A stretch of 64,000 nucleotides of DNA. It comes from CAZDGV01 sp964505195 (lineage in GTDB: Bacteria > Bacteroidota > Bacteroidia > Chitinophagales > Chitinophagaceae). Positions within the stretch are counted from its first letter, which is position 1; each line of letters opens with the position of its first letter. The stretch covers positions 1-64,000 of the forward strand of contig CAZDGV010000001.1 in assembly GCA_964505195.1 (NCBI GenBank), read 5' to 3'. The translations under genes were made by a program, and so were the position numbers. Under the pieces are notes generated by a model. The model searched no databases and was not told the origin of the DNA. It worked only from the letters and a program-made list of their open reading frames with translations. Positions 17,708-27,175 of this stretch are shown here, piece by piece.

Positions 17708-18934
17708 TCATTTGTTTGTCCAAAGCAAGCTTCCATCGCCGTAACTCAAAAAACGGAAATCATGCGAAAGCGCATAGTCATATACCTTCTTCCAGTCATC
17801 GCCGATCAATGCAGCCACCAGCAACAAAAGCGTGGAGCCAGGCTGATGAAAATTCGTAATCAGGGCATCTGCAATTTTTACACGATAGCCGGGCGCCATC
17901 AAAAGCTGGGTTTGGCATACCAGTTCAGAAAGCGAACGATCGTTCATCCAACCCAAGAGTGCCTGCAGGGATTGCTCAACCGATACCCCCTCTGCTTCAA
18001 GTTCATACACATCCCACTGCTTTATTTCCAAATCGGAGATGGTTGCCTCCGGCTGAAGCAGGGCTTTTACGCCCATCCAATACAGTGTTTCCAATGTTCG
18101 CAGCGAAGTGGTGCCAACCGGAATGATATCTTTCGGATGCAGGTTGATGATATTTTCTATGGTACGCAATTGCACCTGTATCCACTCACTGTGCATGGTA
18201 TGGTCGCCGATTTTCTCCGACTTCACCGGCTTGAAAGTACCGGCACCTACATGGAGGGTTACGTATTCTTGCAAGATGCCTTTTTGGCTCAGCGATTCCA
18301 AGAGCGGATGCGTAAAATGCAGCCCGGCAGTTGGAGCAGCTACGCTGCCTTCGGCTTTTGCATAAACAGTTTGATATCGTTCAACATCCGTTTTTTCTGC
18401 ATCTCTGCGCAAATAAGGAGGAAGCGGTATGAGTCCCGCAGCATGCAGCACTTCACCAAAAGCAAGATCGGCAGGATGCCATGAAAACGCAATCACATAA
18501 GCATCTTCGGTTTTCTCAACCAATTCTGCAAACAAAACGATTTCGCTTTCCCGCGCCTGAATTTTTTTCTCCAACACCGAACCCTTCCACTTCGAAATTC
18601 CTCCTACCAAACAATTCCAGTAAACTTTACCTGTACTGCTCATACCACGCGACACTTCTTCGTGGTATGCAGGCTCCAAACAAAAAATTTCAATGACACC
18701 GCCGGTAGGCTTTTCGAAAAAAATGCGTGCTTCAATTACCTTGGTATTATTGAATATTAGCAAAGTGTCTTTTTGAAGCTGGCTTCCAATTGCACGATAA
18801 GTAGTTTCAGAAATTTGTCCTTTTTTGTAAACCAACAATTTAGATAGGTCGCGCTCTGCGAGCGGATATTTAGCAATTCGGCCTTCCGGCAGATCGTACT
18901 GATAATCTTTGATTTCGATATCCTTTTGTTGCAT
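17708..18934 (-). CDS. queA: S-adenosylmethionine:tRNA ribosyltransferase-isomerase
   Basis: 408 residues from MQQKDIEIKDYQYDLPEGRIA. Family motifs: YDLPEGRIAKYPL at the N-terminus, SVAAPTAGLHFT in the middle, HVGAGTFKPVK, and NFHQPGSTLLLLVAALIG near the end. It transfers ribose from SAM onto preQ1-modified tRNA, making epoxyqueuosine at the wobble position. The ATG at 18934 was chosen because the 22 residues possible upstream do not resemble the family. The downstream kup gene starts 95 nt away and has its own promoter. Confidence 0.95.
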   Translation of the reverse strand: MQQKDIEIKDYQYDLPEGRIAKYPLAERDLSKLLVYKKGQISETTYRAIGSQLQKDTLLIFNNTKVIEARIFFEKPTGGVIEIFCLEPAYHEEVSRGMSSTGKVYWNCLVGGISKWKGSVLEKKIQARESEIVLFAELVEKTEDAYVIAFSWHPADLAFGEVLHAAGLIPLPPYLRRDAEKTDVERYQTVYAKAEGSVAAPTAGLHFTHPLLESLSQKGILQEYVTLHVGAGTFKPVKSEKIGDHTMHSEWIQVQLRTIENIINLHPKDIIPVGTTSLRTLETLYWMGVKALLQPEATISDLEIKQWDVYELEAEGVSVEQSLQALLGWMNDRSLSELVCQTQLLMAPGYRVKIADALITNFHQPGSTLLLLVAALIGDDWKKVYDYALSHDFRFLSYGDGSLLWTNK

Positions 18935-19048
18935 GGTGCAAATTTCACGGTTTAAAGGCAATAACAAGAAAGAACTGCCGCAGTAAATGTGAAAGAACAA
19001 TGAATTTTTTGATGCTTTACAACTGCTTTCATTTAATCGTGTGCTTTT

Positions 19049-19078
19049 AAAAAAAATCCCCCCGAAAAATCAGGGGGA
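19049..19078 (-). terminator. Intrinsic terminator of the dcw operon (after ftsZ)
   Basis: On the minus strand a GC-only stem (TCCCCC with GGGGGA, 10-nt loop) is followed by eight T. It lies about 80 nt after the ftsZ stop codon and ends the 13-gene cluster. Confidence 0.8.
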
Positions 19079-19160
19079 CTACAACCTTAGATCTCCAGCA
19101 CAGGCTGATTGCCTTATGCTGCCTCGAACAACTAAAACAACATTCTTACATGCATGTACC

Positions 19161-20960
19161 TCAATCGGGTTTTTTACCGTCAAGAAAATGATTCATGCCA
19201 CTGATTTGCGGCTGATTTCCGTCGTCGGCCTGCACAGTGTAGTTACTGTAAAAATTTTCAGCCGGTGAAATGGTATTGTACAATTCCAAATTGCGACGCA
19301 AATAGGCCGGCACATGTTCAAACTCATTGTTGGGATCAGATGCATTGAGATTGAAAGAAAGATTACGCAGTTTGTTCACCCGATCAGCCGTTTTCTTGCG
19401 CTGCTGCTCTGACTCATCTGAATCGGAAACATCCTGCATTTGCACAGGCGCCACGGGTTCAACATGCACTGTCGGACGCTCTTCCTGCGGAGCTTTTTCT
19501 ATCAGCTCCATTGCAAAAGTTTCTTCCTCTTCCTGTACAATACGCAAAGTGATCGGCTGTACTGAAGCAGCTTCTTCCTGCACAATTTCCTCTTTGGCCG
19601 CTTGCTCATGATTTTCTGCGTAGATCACAGCGGGCTTTACCAAATATCCGCCACTCACTACAGTACCTGGCATTTCTTCTGTAGTAGCATTGGAATCAGA
19701 AGACTGTGCCGAAGCTTCGGTGTTCTCCGCAACTGCATCTGCAGCTTCATCACCCAATACCCACTGCAGTTTTTCCTCTGCTTGCACAACTGGTGAGGGT
19801 TGAACAACAGGCGCTGGCATCGGTTCTATCAACACGGGTGCAAAGGGATCGATATTCGTTTTTTCTTCTACAAACAAGGTTGACTGAGGAGTAGGATTTT
19901 TGGCTACCGGCGAACCATCCAGCTGCATCACAATTTTTTCAGGAGCGGCCTGCTTTACTTCAGGTTGCACTGTTTGCTTGGTTTCGAAAGGATTTTTTTG
20001 CTCAAAGCCGGTAGCAATGAGCGTAATGCCAATCTTATCGCCCAATGAACTATCATAGCCCAAACCAAGAATTACATCAGTGTCTTCTCCTGCCTGACTT
20101 AACAAATAGCTTTGAATAGTATCTACTTCATCCATGGTAAACTCATGTTCACCCTCTGCTGAATTGATGTTGATCAATATCCACTTCGCACCACGGATAT
20201 CACTATCGTTCAGCAACGGTGAATTCAATGCCTGCTCAATGGCTTTTTGTGCACGGTCTTCGCCGCTTACTGCAGCATTGCCCAGAATAGCTACCCCTCC
20301 GTTTTTCATTACCGTACATACATCGGCAAAATCGACGTTGATTTGTCCGGTGCTGTTGATTACATCGGTAATACATTTTGCAGCGGTTGACAAAACATTA
20401 TCGGCTTTGTTGAAAGCTGCTTTCATGGTAAGATTTCCATACTGATGACGCAGCTTATCGTTGCTGATCACGAGCAATGTATCTACATAGTCGCGCAGTT
20501 TATTGATGCCATCTTCTGCCTGTGCCATGCGCTTCTTGCCTTCATAGCCGAAGGGCGTAGTTACAATACCCACGGTAAGAATCCCTAAGTCACGACAAAT
20601 TTTTGCGATAATGGGCGCACCGCCGGTACCGGTTCCGCCACCCATACCTGCAGTGATAAACGCCATTTTGGTATTGACTTCCAGAATGCGCTTGATTTCT
20701 TCTAGACTTTCTTCGGTTGCCTGTCTGCCAATTTCAGGATTGGCACCGGCACCCAGGCCCTGTGTAAGGTGCGGACCGAGCTGTACTTTGTTGGGAACCA
20801 TGCTGGAGGCAATCGCCTGCGCATCGGTATTACAAATGATGAAGTTGACCCCATCAATGCCCAGCGCATGCATGTGGTTTACGGCATTGCTGCCACCACC
20901 GCCTACACCAATAACTTTTATGATGGAGGATTTTTCCTTAGGCAAATCAAAATGAATCAT
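19161..20960 (-). CDS. ftsZ: Cell division GTPase FtsZ, long-linker form
   Basis: 599 residues, much longer than the ~380-400 of E. coli FtsZ. The GTPase/polymerisation core covers about residues 1-320 with tubulin signature MGGGTGTGGAP and the T7 loop NVDFADVCTVM. A Glu/Gln/Val-rich, probably disordered linker of about 220 residues follows. The conserved C-terminal peptide that binds FtsA reads HVPAYLRRNLEL (about 549-560), and then come 39 further residues ending FLDGKKPD. Such a tail after the peptide is usual in Bacteroidota. It forms the cytokinetic ring. Last gene of the dcw operon, 33 nt after ftsA. Confidence 0.97.
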   Translation of the reverse strand: MIHFDLPKEKSSIIKVIGVGGGGSNAVNHMHALGIDGVNFIICNTDAQAIASSMVPNKVQLGPHLTQGLGAGANPEIGRQATEESLEEIKRILEVNTKMAFITAGMGGGTGTGGAPIIAKICRDLGILTVGIVTTPFGYEGKKRMAQAEDGINKLRDYVDTLLVISNDKLRHQYGNLTMKAAFNKADNVLSTAAKCITDVINSTGQINVDFADVCTVMKNGGVAILGNAAVSGEDRAQKAIEQALNSPLLNDSDIRGAKWILININSAEGEHEFTMDEVDTIQSYLLSQAGEDTDVILGLGYDSSLGDKIGITLIATGFEQKNPFETKQTVQPEVKQAAPEKIVMQLDGSPVAKNPTPQSTLFVEEKTNIDPFAPVLIEPMPAPVVQPSPVVQAEEKLQWVLGDEAADAVAENTEASAQSSDSNATTEEMPGTVVSGGYLVKPAVIYAENHEQAAKEEIVQEEAASVQPITLRIVQEEEETFAMELIEKAPQEERPTVHVEPVAPVQMQDVSDSDESEQQRKKTADRVNKLRNLSFNLNASDPNNEFEHVPAYLRRNLELYNTISPAENFYSNYTVQADDGNQPQISGMNHFLDGKKPD

Positions 20961-20993
20961 ACTTATGAATTTGGGTTAGTAGTAATGGGTTGG

Positions 20994-22409
20994 TTAGTTG
21001 TTGTTGACGAACTTGGTATCTTCTTCTTCCTTGAAAAGTTCAATCAGTCCATCTTTAATAGAATCCATGAACGATTTCAGGGTTTTGCGCTTACCAATAT
21101 GAACACCTCCGGTACCGGTTGCTTCATCCACTACCACTGTATGCCCGATCTCTTGTTCCGGTACTAGATCAAAATCATTTACCCTCAATTTGTTTTGTGT
21201 ATTTTCAAACACATTGTACCCTTTCAAAATCAAACCGATACAAGTTGCATACACGGGCTTTGCCAACTCATCAATATGCCCTGCTGCCAAATGTTCATTC
21301 GGATAACCGATGCGAGCATTCAGTCCCGTTACATATTCAGTAAGCTGAATCAAATGTTTCAGTTGAGATCCACCACCTGTAAGCACTACACCACCATTCA
21401 AAAGGCGACTATCGAGCCCTACCTGCTTCAAATGGAAGGTGACAAAATCCAGAATTTCACTCATACGTGCCTGAATGATGTGTGCCAGATTTTTCACACT
21501 GATTTCTTTGGGTTGCATGCCGCGAATACCGGGAATCGTAATGAATGCATTTGCTTTGGCTTCATCAGACAAAGCACTTCCAAACTGCACTTTCATTTGC
21601 TCTGCCTGTGTGCGCAATACGCCCAATCCCATTTTAATATCGTTGGTAATATTTTCGCCACCGAAAGGAATCACTGCAGTATGCTTTAAAATGCCTTCAT
21701 AAAATACAGCCAGATCGGTTGTACCACCACCAATGTCAACAATGGCAACACCCGCTTCCAAATCATGCTCGCACATTACTGCTGCAGCAGATGCCAAAGG
21801 CTGAAGTACCAGATCTTTCACTTTCAGTCCGCTTTTCTGAACACTGCGGTTGATATTGCGGATCGCATTTTTATCGCCGGTAATGATGTGGAAATTGGCA
21901 CCCACTTTAACACCACTGTAGCCGATGGGATTCGGAATATTTTGAAAATTATCAACCGTAAATTCCTGCGGAATTACATCAATGATCTGATCGCCTGCAG
22001 GGATATAGGTTTTATACTGATCGCTGATCAGCTGATCGATTTCCTTTTGAGAAACCTCTTCATCGTTATGCTGGCGCACAATATCGCCGCGCGTTTGCAG
22101 CGATTTGATGTGATGACCGGCAATGCCGACATACACTTCATTGATTTCCAGATTGGGATTGGAATCATAGCAGTTCTTCAAAGCCATTTCAATAGCCTTG
22201 ATGGTTTGATCAATGTTGAGCACCATGCCATGCTGTACGCCGCTGGAATTCGCACGACCAAAACCGAGGATTTCAAGTTTGCCAAACTCGTTTTTTCTGC
22301 CGGCAATGGCTGCAATTTTGGTTGTACCAATGTCGAGGCCCACAATGATGGGGTTGTTGTTCACCGATGACTGCGGAATAACCGGTGTTTCTGTGATTTG
22401 CTCGTTCAT
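20994..22409 (-). CDS. ftsA: Cell division protein FtsA
   Basis: 471 residues. An actin-fold ATPase: phosphate-1 motif VGLDIGTTKIAAIAG, phosphate-2 VDIGGGTTDLAVF and adenosine motif LTGGGSQLKH. Residues 1-20 form an unconserved leader. An amphipathic segment near the C-terminus (KRKTLKSFMDSIKDGLIELF) fits the membrane-targeting helix that tethers FtsZ to the inner membrane, but about ten residues follow it. It precedes ftsZ and follows ftsQ in the operon. Confidence 0.96.
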   Translation of the reverse strand: MNEQITETPVIPQSSVNNNPIIVGLDIGTTKIAAIAGRKNEFGKLEILGFGRANSSGVQHGMVLNIDQTIKAIEMALKNCYDSNPNLEINEVYVGIAGHHIKSLQTRGDIVRQHNDEEVSQKEIDQLISDQYKTYIPAGDQIIDVIPQEFTVDNFQNIPNPIGYSGVKVGANFHIITGDKNAIRNINRSVQKSGLKVKDLVLQPLASAAAVMCEHDLEAGVAIVDIGGGTTDLAVFYEGILKHTAVIPFGGENITNDIKMGLGVLRTQAEQMKVQFGSALSDEAKANAFITIPGIRGMQPKEISVKNLAHIIQARMSEILDFVTFHLKQVGLDSRLLNGGVVLTGGGSQLKHLIQLTEYVTGLNARIGYPNEHLAAGHIDELAKPVYATCIGLILKGYNVFENTQNKLRVNDFDLVPEQEIGHTVVVDEATGTGGVHIGKRKTLKSFMDSIKDGLIELFKEEEDTKFVNNN

Positions 22410-22440
22410 AGTTGTATGTTGTTTTTAGTTGTTTACTGAT

Positions 22441-23463
22441 TTATTGATTTTGATTTTTTGACATAACTGCTTTCGGCTTTACAGCATTTGTATTCGAGGA
22501 CCCCGCTTTCTCACTGCGCTTGCCTGCTGTATCTGCTTTCTGAACTGCTTTGTTTTGTGCTACTGCAGCAGCCGTTGTGCTCGTTTGCATGTATGCTGAA
22601 TCGTAGCGCAGCATGGTGCTATCAATTTGATTACTGATTACGATGCTGTCGCGCGAAGGCAATACAAAGCTTTGAAAGAAACTTTCACGATCTCTGCGCG
22701 TAGCGATCAGCAACTTATTGTATGATAAATCGATCCGACCATAATAATTCCAGCCTGTATTGCGCATGATGCGCTTGTAAAACAATTCCAGCCGCTTGAA
22801 TTTTTGTTCCATTTGAGTAGCATCACCGAAGTAAATCATGTGATTACCAAGTTTGGGAACAAGCTCAAATGCATCGCCTACCAGATCAACTTGTTCTATC
22901 TGTGCCATCCATAACTTATTGCGCAGCATATATGCACCCATGTCACGCACCTGCAGAAGTTTGATACTGTCTGCCTTTCGCAAAGCATTCATTTCGGCAG
23001 GAAACGAAGTAAACACCGGTACTCTGGCAACTTGTTCATTGTTGATGGGCAAACACTCCCCGGTATCATCTACATAAAAACTGAGTCCGCTCTGCGTGAA
23101 GATGCGCGCTACCGGTTCGCGCTCAGTTACTTTCACCTGCAATAAATCTTTATTGTCGAAATAGAGTTCAGCATTTCTGATCCAGAGATTTTGTTCGAGT
23201 TTTTGTTCAGCTTTTTCCAAATCAATTGCCAGGATGGGACGACCCACAAACGCATTAGGATTTCCGCCGGAAAGAAGGGCAATGATTTGTGGTTTACTCA
23301 CATAAGCGATTCCGTTCACGCCATCAATTTCAACCTCAATGCCTGCACATTTTTTGGTTTTTTGATGCATGGCAGCTGCAACCAGCAAAACACCTGTACC
23401 AATGCCAATGCCAATCCAGAGAAGCATCAGCAACACTTTATATATTTTCCTTTGTTTCAGCAT
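22441..23463 (-). CDS. ftsQ: Cell division protein FtsQ/DivIB
   Basis: 340 residues. One N-terminal membrane span (about 9-32), then a periplasmic POTRA-like region and the FtsQ beta domain, with ILAIDLEKAEQKLEQNLWIRNAEL-type spacing and VTEREPVARI. The final ~45 residues are a Lys/Ala/Gln-rich, probably disordered tail. It links the cytoplasmic ring to septal peptidoglycan synthesis. Its start overlaps the murC stop by 1 nt (TGATG), indicating translational coupling. Confidence 0.9.
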   Translation of the reverse strand: MLKQRKIYKVLLMLLWIGIGIGTGVLLVAAAMHQKTKKCAGIEVEIDGVNGIAYVSKPQIIALLSGGNPNAFVGRPILAIDLEKAEQKLEQNLWIRNAELYFDNKDLLQVKVTEREPVARIFTQSGLSFYVDDTGECLPINNEQVARVPVFTSFPAEMNALRKADSIKLLQVRDMGAYMLRNKLWMAQIEQVDLVGDAFELVPKLGNHMIYFGDATQMEQKFKRLELFYKRIMRNTGWNYYGRIDLSYNKLLIATRRDRESFFQSFVLPSRDSIVISNQIDSTMLRYDSAYMQTSTTAAAVAQNKAVQKADTAGKRSEKAGSSNTNAVKPKAVMSKNQNQ

Positions 23464-24827
23464 CAGGCGGTTAAATTTGATTGTATGTCAAAACGAAGCG
23501 CATCGATATCACCTGCTCCTGCAGTTATAAAGAGACTTGGTTTATTTTCTTTGCACCAGCTAACCAACTCATCCTTACTCAATAAATGCTTTTGTGCATT
23601 TTTCATTTTACCCAATATCAAATCGCTGCTTACCCCTGCAATAGGTTGCTCTCTTGCAGGATAAATTGGCAGCAGCAGTACTTCATCGGCTTTATCTAAA
23701 CTTGCTGCGAAAGCATCCGCAAAATCACGGGTACGACTAAACAAATGCGGTTGAAAGGCAATCGTGAGCGGCCTATTGGGATAGAGATCGCGCGCACCTG
23801 AAATCAAAGCATCCAGTTCCGCGGGATGGTGCGCATAATCATCAATGAAAATGACTCCTTCGTTTGCTTCACGCAATACATACTCAAAACGGCGCTTTAC
23901 ACCACGATAGGCAGCAACAGCTGAACGAATTTTTTCAGAGGACAGTCCCATCATGGCTACTGCAGCAATGGCAGCAAGCATATTTTCAACGTTGTGCAAT
24001 CCGCCCACTTTTAGTTCCAGGTTTTCAATTTTCCGATCAGGCAATTGAATATCAAAATCATATCCGCCATCTTTTACCTGTAAGCGGGTGGTGAAAATAT
24101 GTGCTTGCGTATCTTTTAAACTATAAGTGTACTTTTCAGCTGCATGCAAATCTCCGCCGCGCATTAAGCCATGCTTGTAAATAAGCTTTCCGCTCTTTTT
24201 AATGCCGCGTGTAAAATCGATGAAAGCCTCTTCCATAGCAGTGGCGTTCCCATATATATCCAGATGATCCGGATCCATCGAACTCACAATGGCGATATCG
24301 GGAGAAAGTTTAAGAAAAGAACGATCAAATTCATCTGCTTCTACTACTGACACTTCACGTTCACTGCTCCAGTAGTTAGAGTCATAATTAACGGAGATGC
24401 CTCCCAGAAAAGCATTGCAACCATAGGCGCTATGACGCAGCAGATGAGCAACCATCGTGCTGATGGTGGTTTTTCCATGCGTACCGGCAACGCAAACATT
24501 AAATGTATCCTGCGTTACAATCTGAAGCACATCGCTGCGCTTCACTACCGGATATTGATTGTCGAGATAAAAATTCAATTCTTTATGATCGGCAGGAATG
24601 GCAGGTGTATATACCACCAGCTCAACGTCTTTTGGAATCAGCGAAACATCATCGGTATAATGAATGCGAATGCCCTCTTCCTCCAGCTTTCTGGTAAGTG
24701 CAGTGGGTGTTTTATCATAGCCGCAGACAGACACACCTCTTTCGTGAAAAAACCGAACGAGGGCACTCATGCCGATGCCACCCACACCGATGAAATACAC
24801 TTTTTTAATATCGCTGAGCTTCATCAT
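23463..24827 (-). CDS. murC: UDP-N-acetylmuramate--L-alanine ligase
   Basis: 454 residues. N-terminal UDP-binding motif YFIGVGGIGMSAL, ATP-binding loop VAGTHGKTTISTMVAH and the Mur ligase motif IFIDDYAHHPAE. It adds the first amino acid, L-Ala, to UDP-MurNAc in the cytoplasm. Two consecutive Met codons open the gene; either may be used. It overlaps murG by 4 nt upstream and ftsQ by 1 nt downstream. Confidence 0.97.
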   Translation of the reverse strand: MMKLSDIKKVYFIGVGGIGMSALVRFFHERGVSVCGYDKTPTALTRKLEEEGIRIHYTDDVSLIPKDVELVVYTPAIPADHKELNFYLDNQYPVVKRSDVLQIVTQDTFNVCVAGTHGKTTISTMVAHLLRHSAYGCNAFLGGISVNYDSNYWSSEREVSVVEADEFDRSFLKLSPDIAIVSSMDPDHLDIYGNATAMEEAFIDFTRGIKKSGKLIYKHGLMRGGDLHAAEKYTYSLKDTQAHIFTTRLQVKDGGYDFDIQLPDRKIENLELKVGGLHNVENMLAAIAAVAMMGLSSEKIRSAVAAYRGVKRRFEYVLREANEGVIFIDDYAHHPAELDALISGARDLYPNRPLTIAFQPHLFSRTRDFADAFAASLDKADEVLLLPIYPAREQPIAGVSSDLILGKMKNAQKHLLSKDELVSWCKENKPSLFITAGAGDIDALRFDIQSNLTA

Positions 24828-25918
24828 TTTCCAGACATTCGAATAATTTCATGCGCAATTCGCTGATCGGCATCTTTCACACCCAGCTGCGCAATACTGT
24901 TACTTAATACTTCACATTGCTTTTCATCTTTAAGCAGCGCAAGCACAGTCGGCACCAGTTTTTCAGCAGCCGCTGCATCGCTGATCATCAAGCAGGCGTT
25001 TTGTGCGAGCAACTGCTCTGCATTCACCGTTTGGTGATCTTCTGCTGCAAACGGATAGGGAACAAACACTACCGGCTTTGCCGCTACACATAGTTCGGCA
25101 ATAGCGAGTGCGCCTGCACGCGATATCACCACATCTGCAGCTGCATAAGCCATTTCCATCTGCTCAATAAAATCAAACACCTTCACATGGGGTTTTCCTG
25201 CTGCTGCCTGCAATGCCTCGGCATGAAAAGGCTTACCCGTTTGCCAAATCAGCTGCACACCCTCTGCCGTAAATGCATCCAATCCTTTTGCAATGGCGGC
25301 ATTCACCGATTTGGCGCCTAAACTTCCGCCTATCACCAACAGCACTTTCTGATCACTGCGTAATCCAAAAAAGGCTAAGGCCTCACTTCGAGCAATAGTG
25401 CTTTCAGATATTGCTTTACGCACCGGATTTCCGGTACGCACCAGTTTCTCTACCGGAAAAAATCGCTGCATGCCCTCGTATGCAACGCAAACCACTCTTG
25501 CTTTTTTTGCAAGAAAACTGTTTGCCTTACCTGCATAGGAATTTTGTTCCTGTATCAGCGTGGGTATGCCTTTTCTTTGCGCAGCTTGCAACATGGGAAA
25601 GCTTGCATAGCCCCCTACTCCTACCACTACATCAGGTAGAAATTCCTTGAAAATGCTGCGGGTTTGCCATAAGCTTTTGATGATTTTCCAGGGCAAGCCG
25701 ATATTTTTAATCAGCGAGCTTCTGTTGAATCCGGCAATATCCAGTCCAATAATGCGATACCCTGCCTTGGGCACTTTTTCCATTTCCATTTTGCCCTTTG
25801 CGCCTACAAAAAGGATTGATGCATTCGGACGCATTACCCGTATTGCATTGGCAATGGCAATGGCCGGGAATATATGTCCGCCTGTTCCTCCTCCTGCTAT
25901 GATCACGCGCAAACTCAT
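24824..25918 (-). CDS. murG: UDP-GlcNAc:lipid I N-acetylglucosaminyltransferase
   Basis: 364 residues. A GT-B fold glycosyltransferase with the N-terminal loop AGGGTGGHIFPAIAIA and the donor-site motif VISRAGALAIAEL plus PYPFAAEDHQTVNAEQL. It converts lipid I to lipid II on the inner face of the cytoplasmic membrane. Starts inside the end of ftsW (4-nt overlap) and overlaps murC by 4 nt, so translation is probably coupled through all three. Confidence 0.97.
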   Translation of the reverse strand: MSLRVIIAGGGTGGHIFPAIAIANAIRVMRPNASILFVGAKGKMEMEKVPKAGYRIIGLDIAGFNRSSLIKNIGLPWKIIKSLWQTRSIFKEFLPDVVVGVGGYASFPMLQAAQRKGIPTLIQEQNSYAGKANSFLAKKARVVCVAYEGMQRFFPVEKLVRTGNPVRKAISESTIARSEALAFFGLRSDQKVLLVIGGSLGAKSVNAAIAKGLDAFTAEGVQLIWQTGKPFHAEALQAAAGKPHVKVFDFIEQMEMAYAAADVVISRAGALAIAELCVAAKPVVFVPYPFAAEDHQTVNAEQLLAQNACLMISDAAAAEKLVPTVLALLKDEKQCEVLSNSIAQLGVKDADQRIAHEIIRMSGK

Positions 25919-27171
25919 TCGGCATCTTGTTTTACAGGTTCGGAAATAGGTGTTGCTCCTTCCTGCTGCTCCACATTACGCGCCACACTTAGTATGATGC
26001 CAATGGATAAACAGGTAAACAAAAAGCTGCTACCACCCATACTTACCAATGGCAGCGTTACACCCGTAACGGGAAACAGATTTACATTCACTGCCATATT
26101 GGTCATGGCCTGTATAACCAGCGTAAAGCTGAGTGCAAGTGCCAGAAACGCACCAAAGGCATAGGGACATTTTCGGAATAGCCGAATGCTTCGAAATAGA
26201 AATACCAGATAAATGAAAATGATGAATGCACCACCTATTAATCCGTACTCTTCAATGATAATGGCATAAATAAAATCAGAATAAGGGTGTGGTAAAAAGT
26301 TGCGCTGCTCGCTGTTGCCCGGCCCTAAGCCAAGCATGCCGCCATTGGCAATAGCGATTTTTGCCTGCTGCACCTGATAAGGTGCTGCATCTTCTTTTGC
26401 ATACATAAAATCCTGTACACGCTTGATCCAGGTAGGTACCCTTTTCATGGAAAGCATTTCAGGCAATTCCTTCATTTTCTTCTCCTGCGGATCGTAATAA
26501 GTACGTGCAAGTACAATCAGAAATATCAATGGCAATAACGCGAGACCGATTACGCCCAAAATATGTTTTGTATTTGCCCTGCCGATAAATAATAACAGCA
26601 AGCTAATGCCGCCTGTAAGCAATGCAGTGGAAAGGTTTGCCGGTGCAATGAGCGCACAAATGGCAAACACAGGAAGGATCAGCGGAAGAAATCCTTTTCT
26701 GAACTCTTTAATCACATCTTGTTTCTTGGAAAGCAAGCGCGACAAATACATAAACAGTGCAAGCTTGGCAAGATCAGATGTTTGAAAAGTCATATTGATC
26801 ACAGGCAGCTTGATCCATCTGTTGGCCTCGTTCAAATTGGTACCAAACTTTAAAGTGTAAATCAATAGCGGAATAGAAACAAAAAAGAGCACACGTGCAA
26901 TACCCGAATACACCGTATAGTTTACACGATGGGCGAAATAGATAATGATAATACCCAATGCAATAAATGCAAACTGCTTGAAAAGATAAATAAAGGTATT
27001 GCCCTTGTAAAGCTTATAGGCAAGCGAGTTGGTAGCCGAGTAAACCACCAGCAAACTAACAATCGACAATAGGACTACCGTTGCCCAAATTACCTTATCT
27101 CCCTCTGTTCGGGAACTGATAGAATCGATAGAAGGGATTCTTCTGTTGGATATGTTGCCTAATTCACTCAT
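25915..27171 (-). CDS. ftsW: Septal peptidoglycan glycosyltransferase FtsW
   Basis: 418 residues, SEDS family, about ten membrane spans after a ~25-residue cytoplasmic N-terminus. Signature stretches are present: GPGNSEQRNFLPHPYSDFIYAII and EEYGLIGGAF, and the late MAVNVNLFPVTGVTLPLVSMGGSS. It polymerises lipid II into septal glycan together with FtsI, encoded upstream in the same operon. It ends with a charged tail of about 20 residues. Confidence 0.95.
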   Translation of the reverse strand: MSELGNISNRRIPSIDSISSRTEGDKVIWATVVLLSIVSLLVVYSATNSLAYKLYKGNTFIYLFKQFAFIALGIIIIYFAHRVNYTVYSGIARVLFFVSIPLLIYTLKFGTNLNEANRWIKLPVINMTFQTSDLAKLALFMYLSRLLSKKQDVIKEFRKGFLPLILPVFAICALIAPANLSTALLTGGISLLLLFIGRANTKHILGVIGLALLPLIFLIVLARTYYDPQEKKMKELPEMLSMKRVPTWIKRVQDFMYAKEDAAPYQVQQAKIAIANGGMLGLGPGNSEQRNFLPHPYSDFIYAIIIEEYGLIGGAFIIFIYLVFLFRSIRLFRKCPYAFGAFLALALSFTLVIQAMTNMAVNVNLFPVTGVTLPLVSMGGSSFLFTCLSIGIILSVARNVEQQEGATPISEPVKQDAE

Positions 27172-27175
27172 TTGC

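Noticed and set aside
19161..20960. FtsZ of 599 residues as a fusion or frameshift product
   Set aside because: The linker is low-complexity but the C-terminal peptide is intact and in frame; a long linker and a short extra tail are seen in other Bacteroidota.
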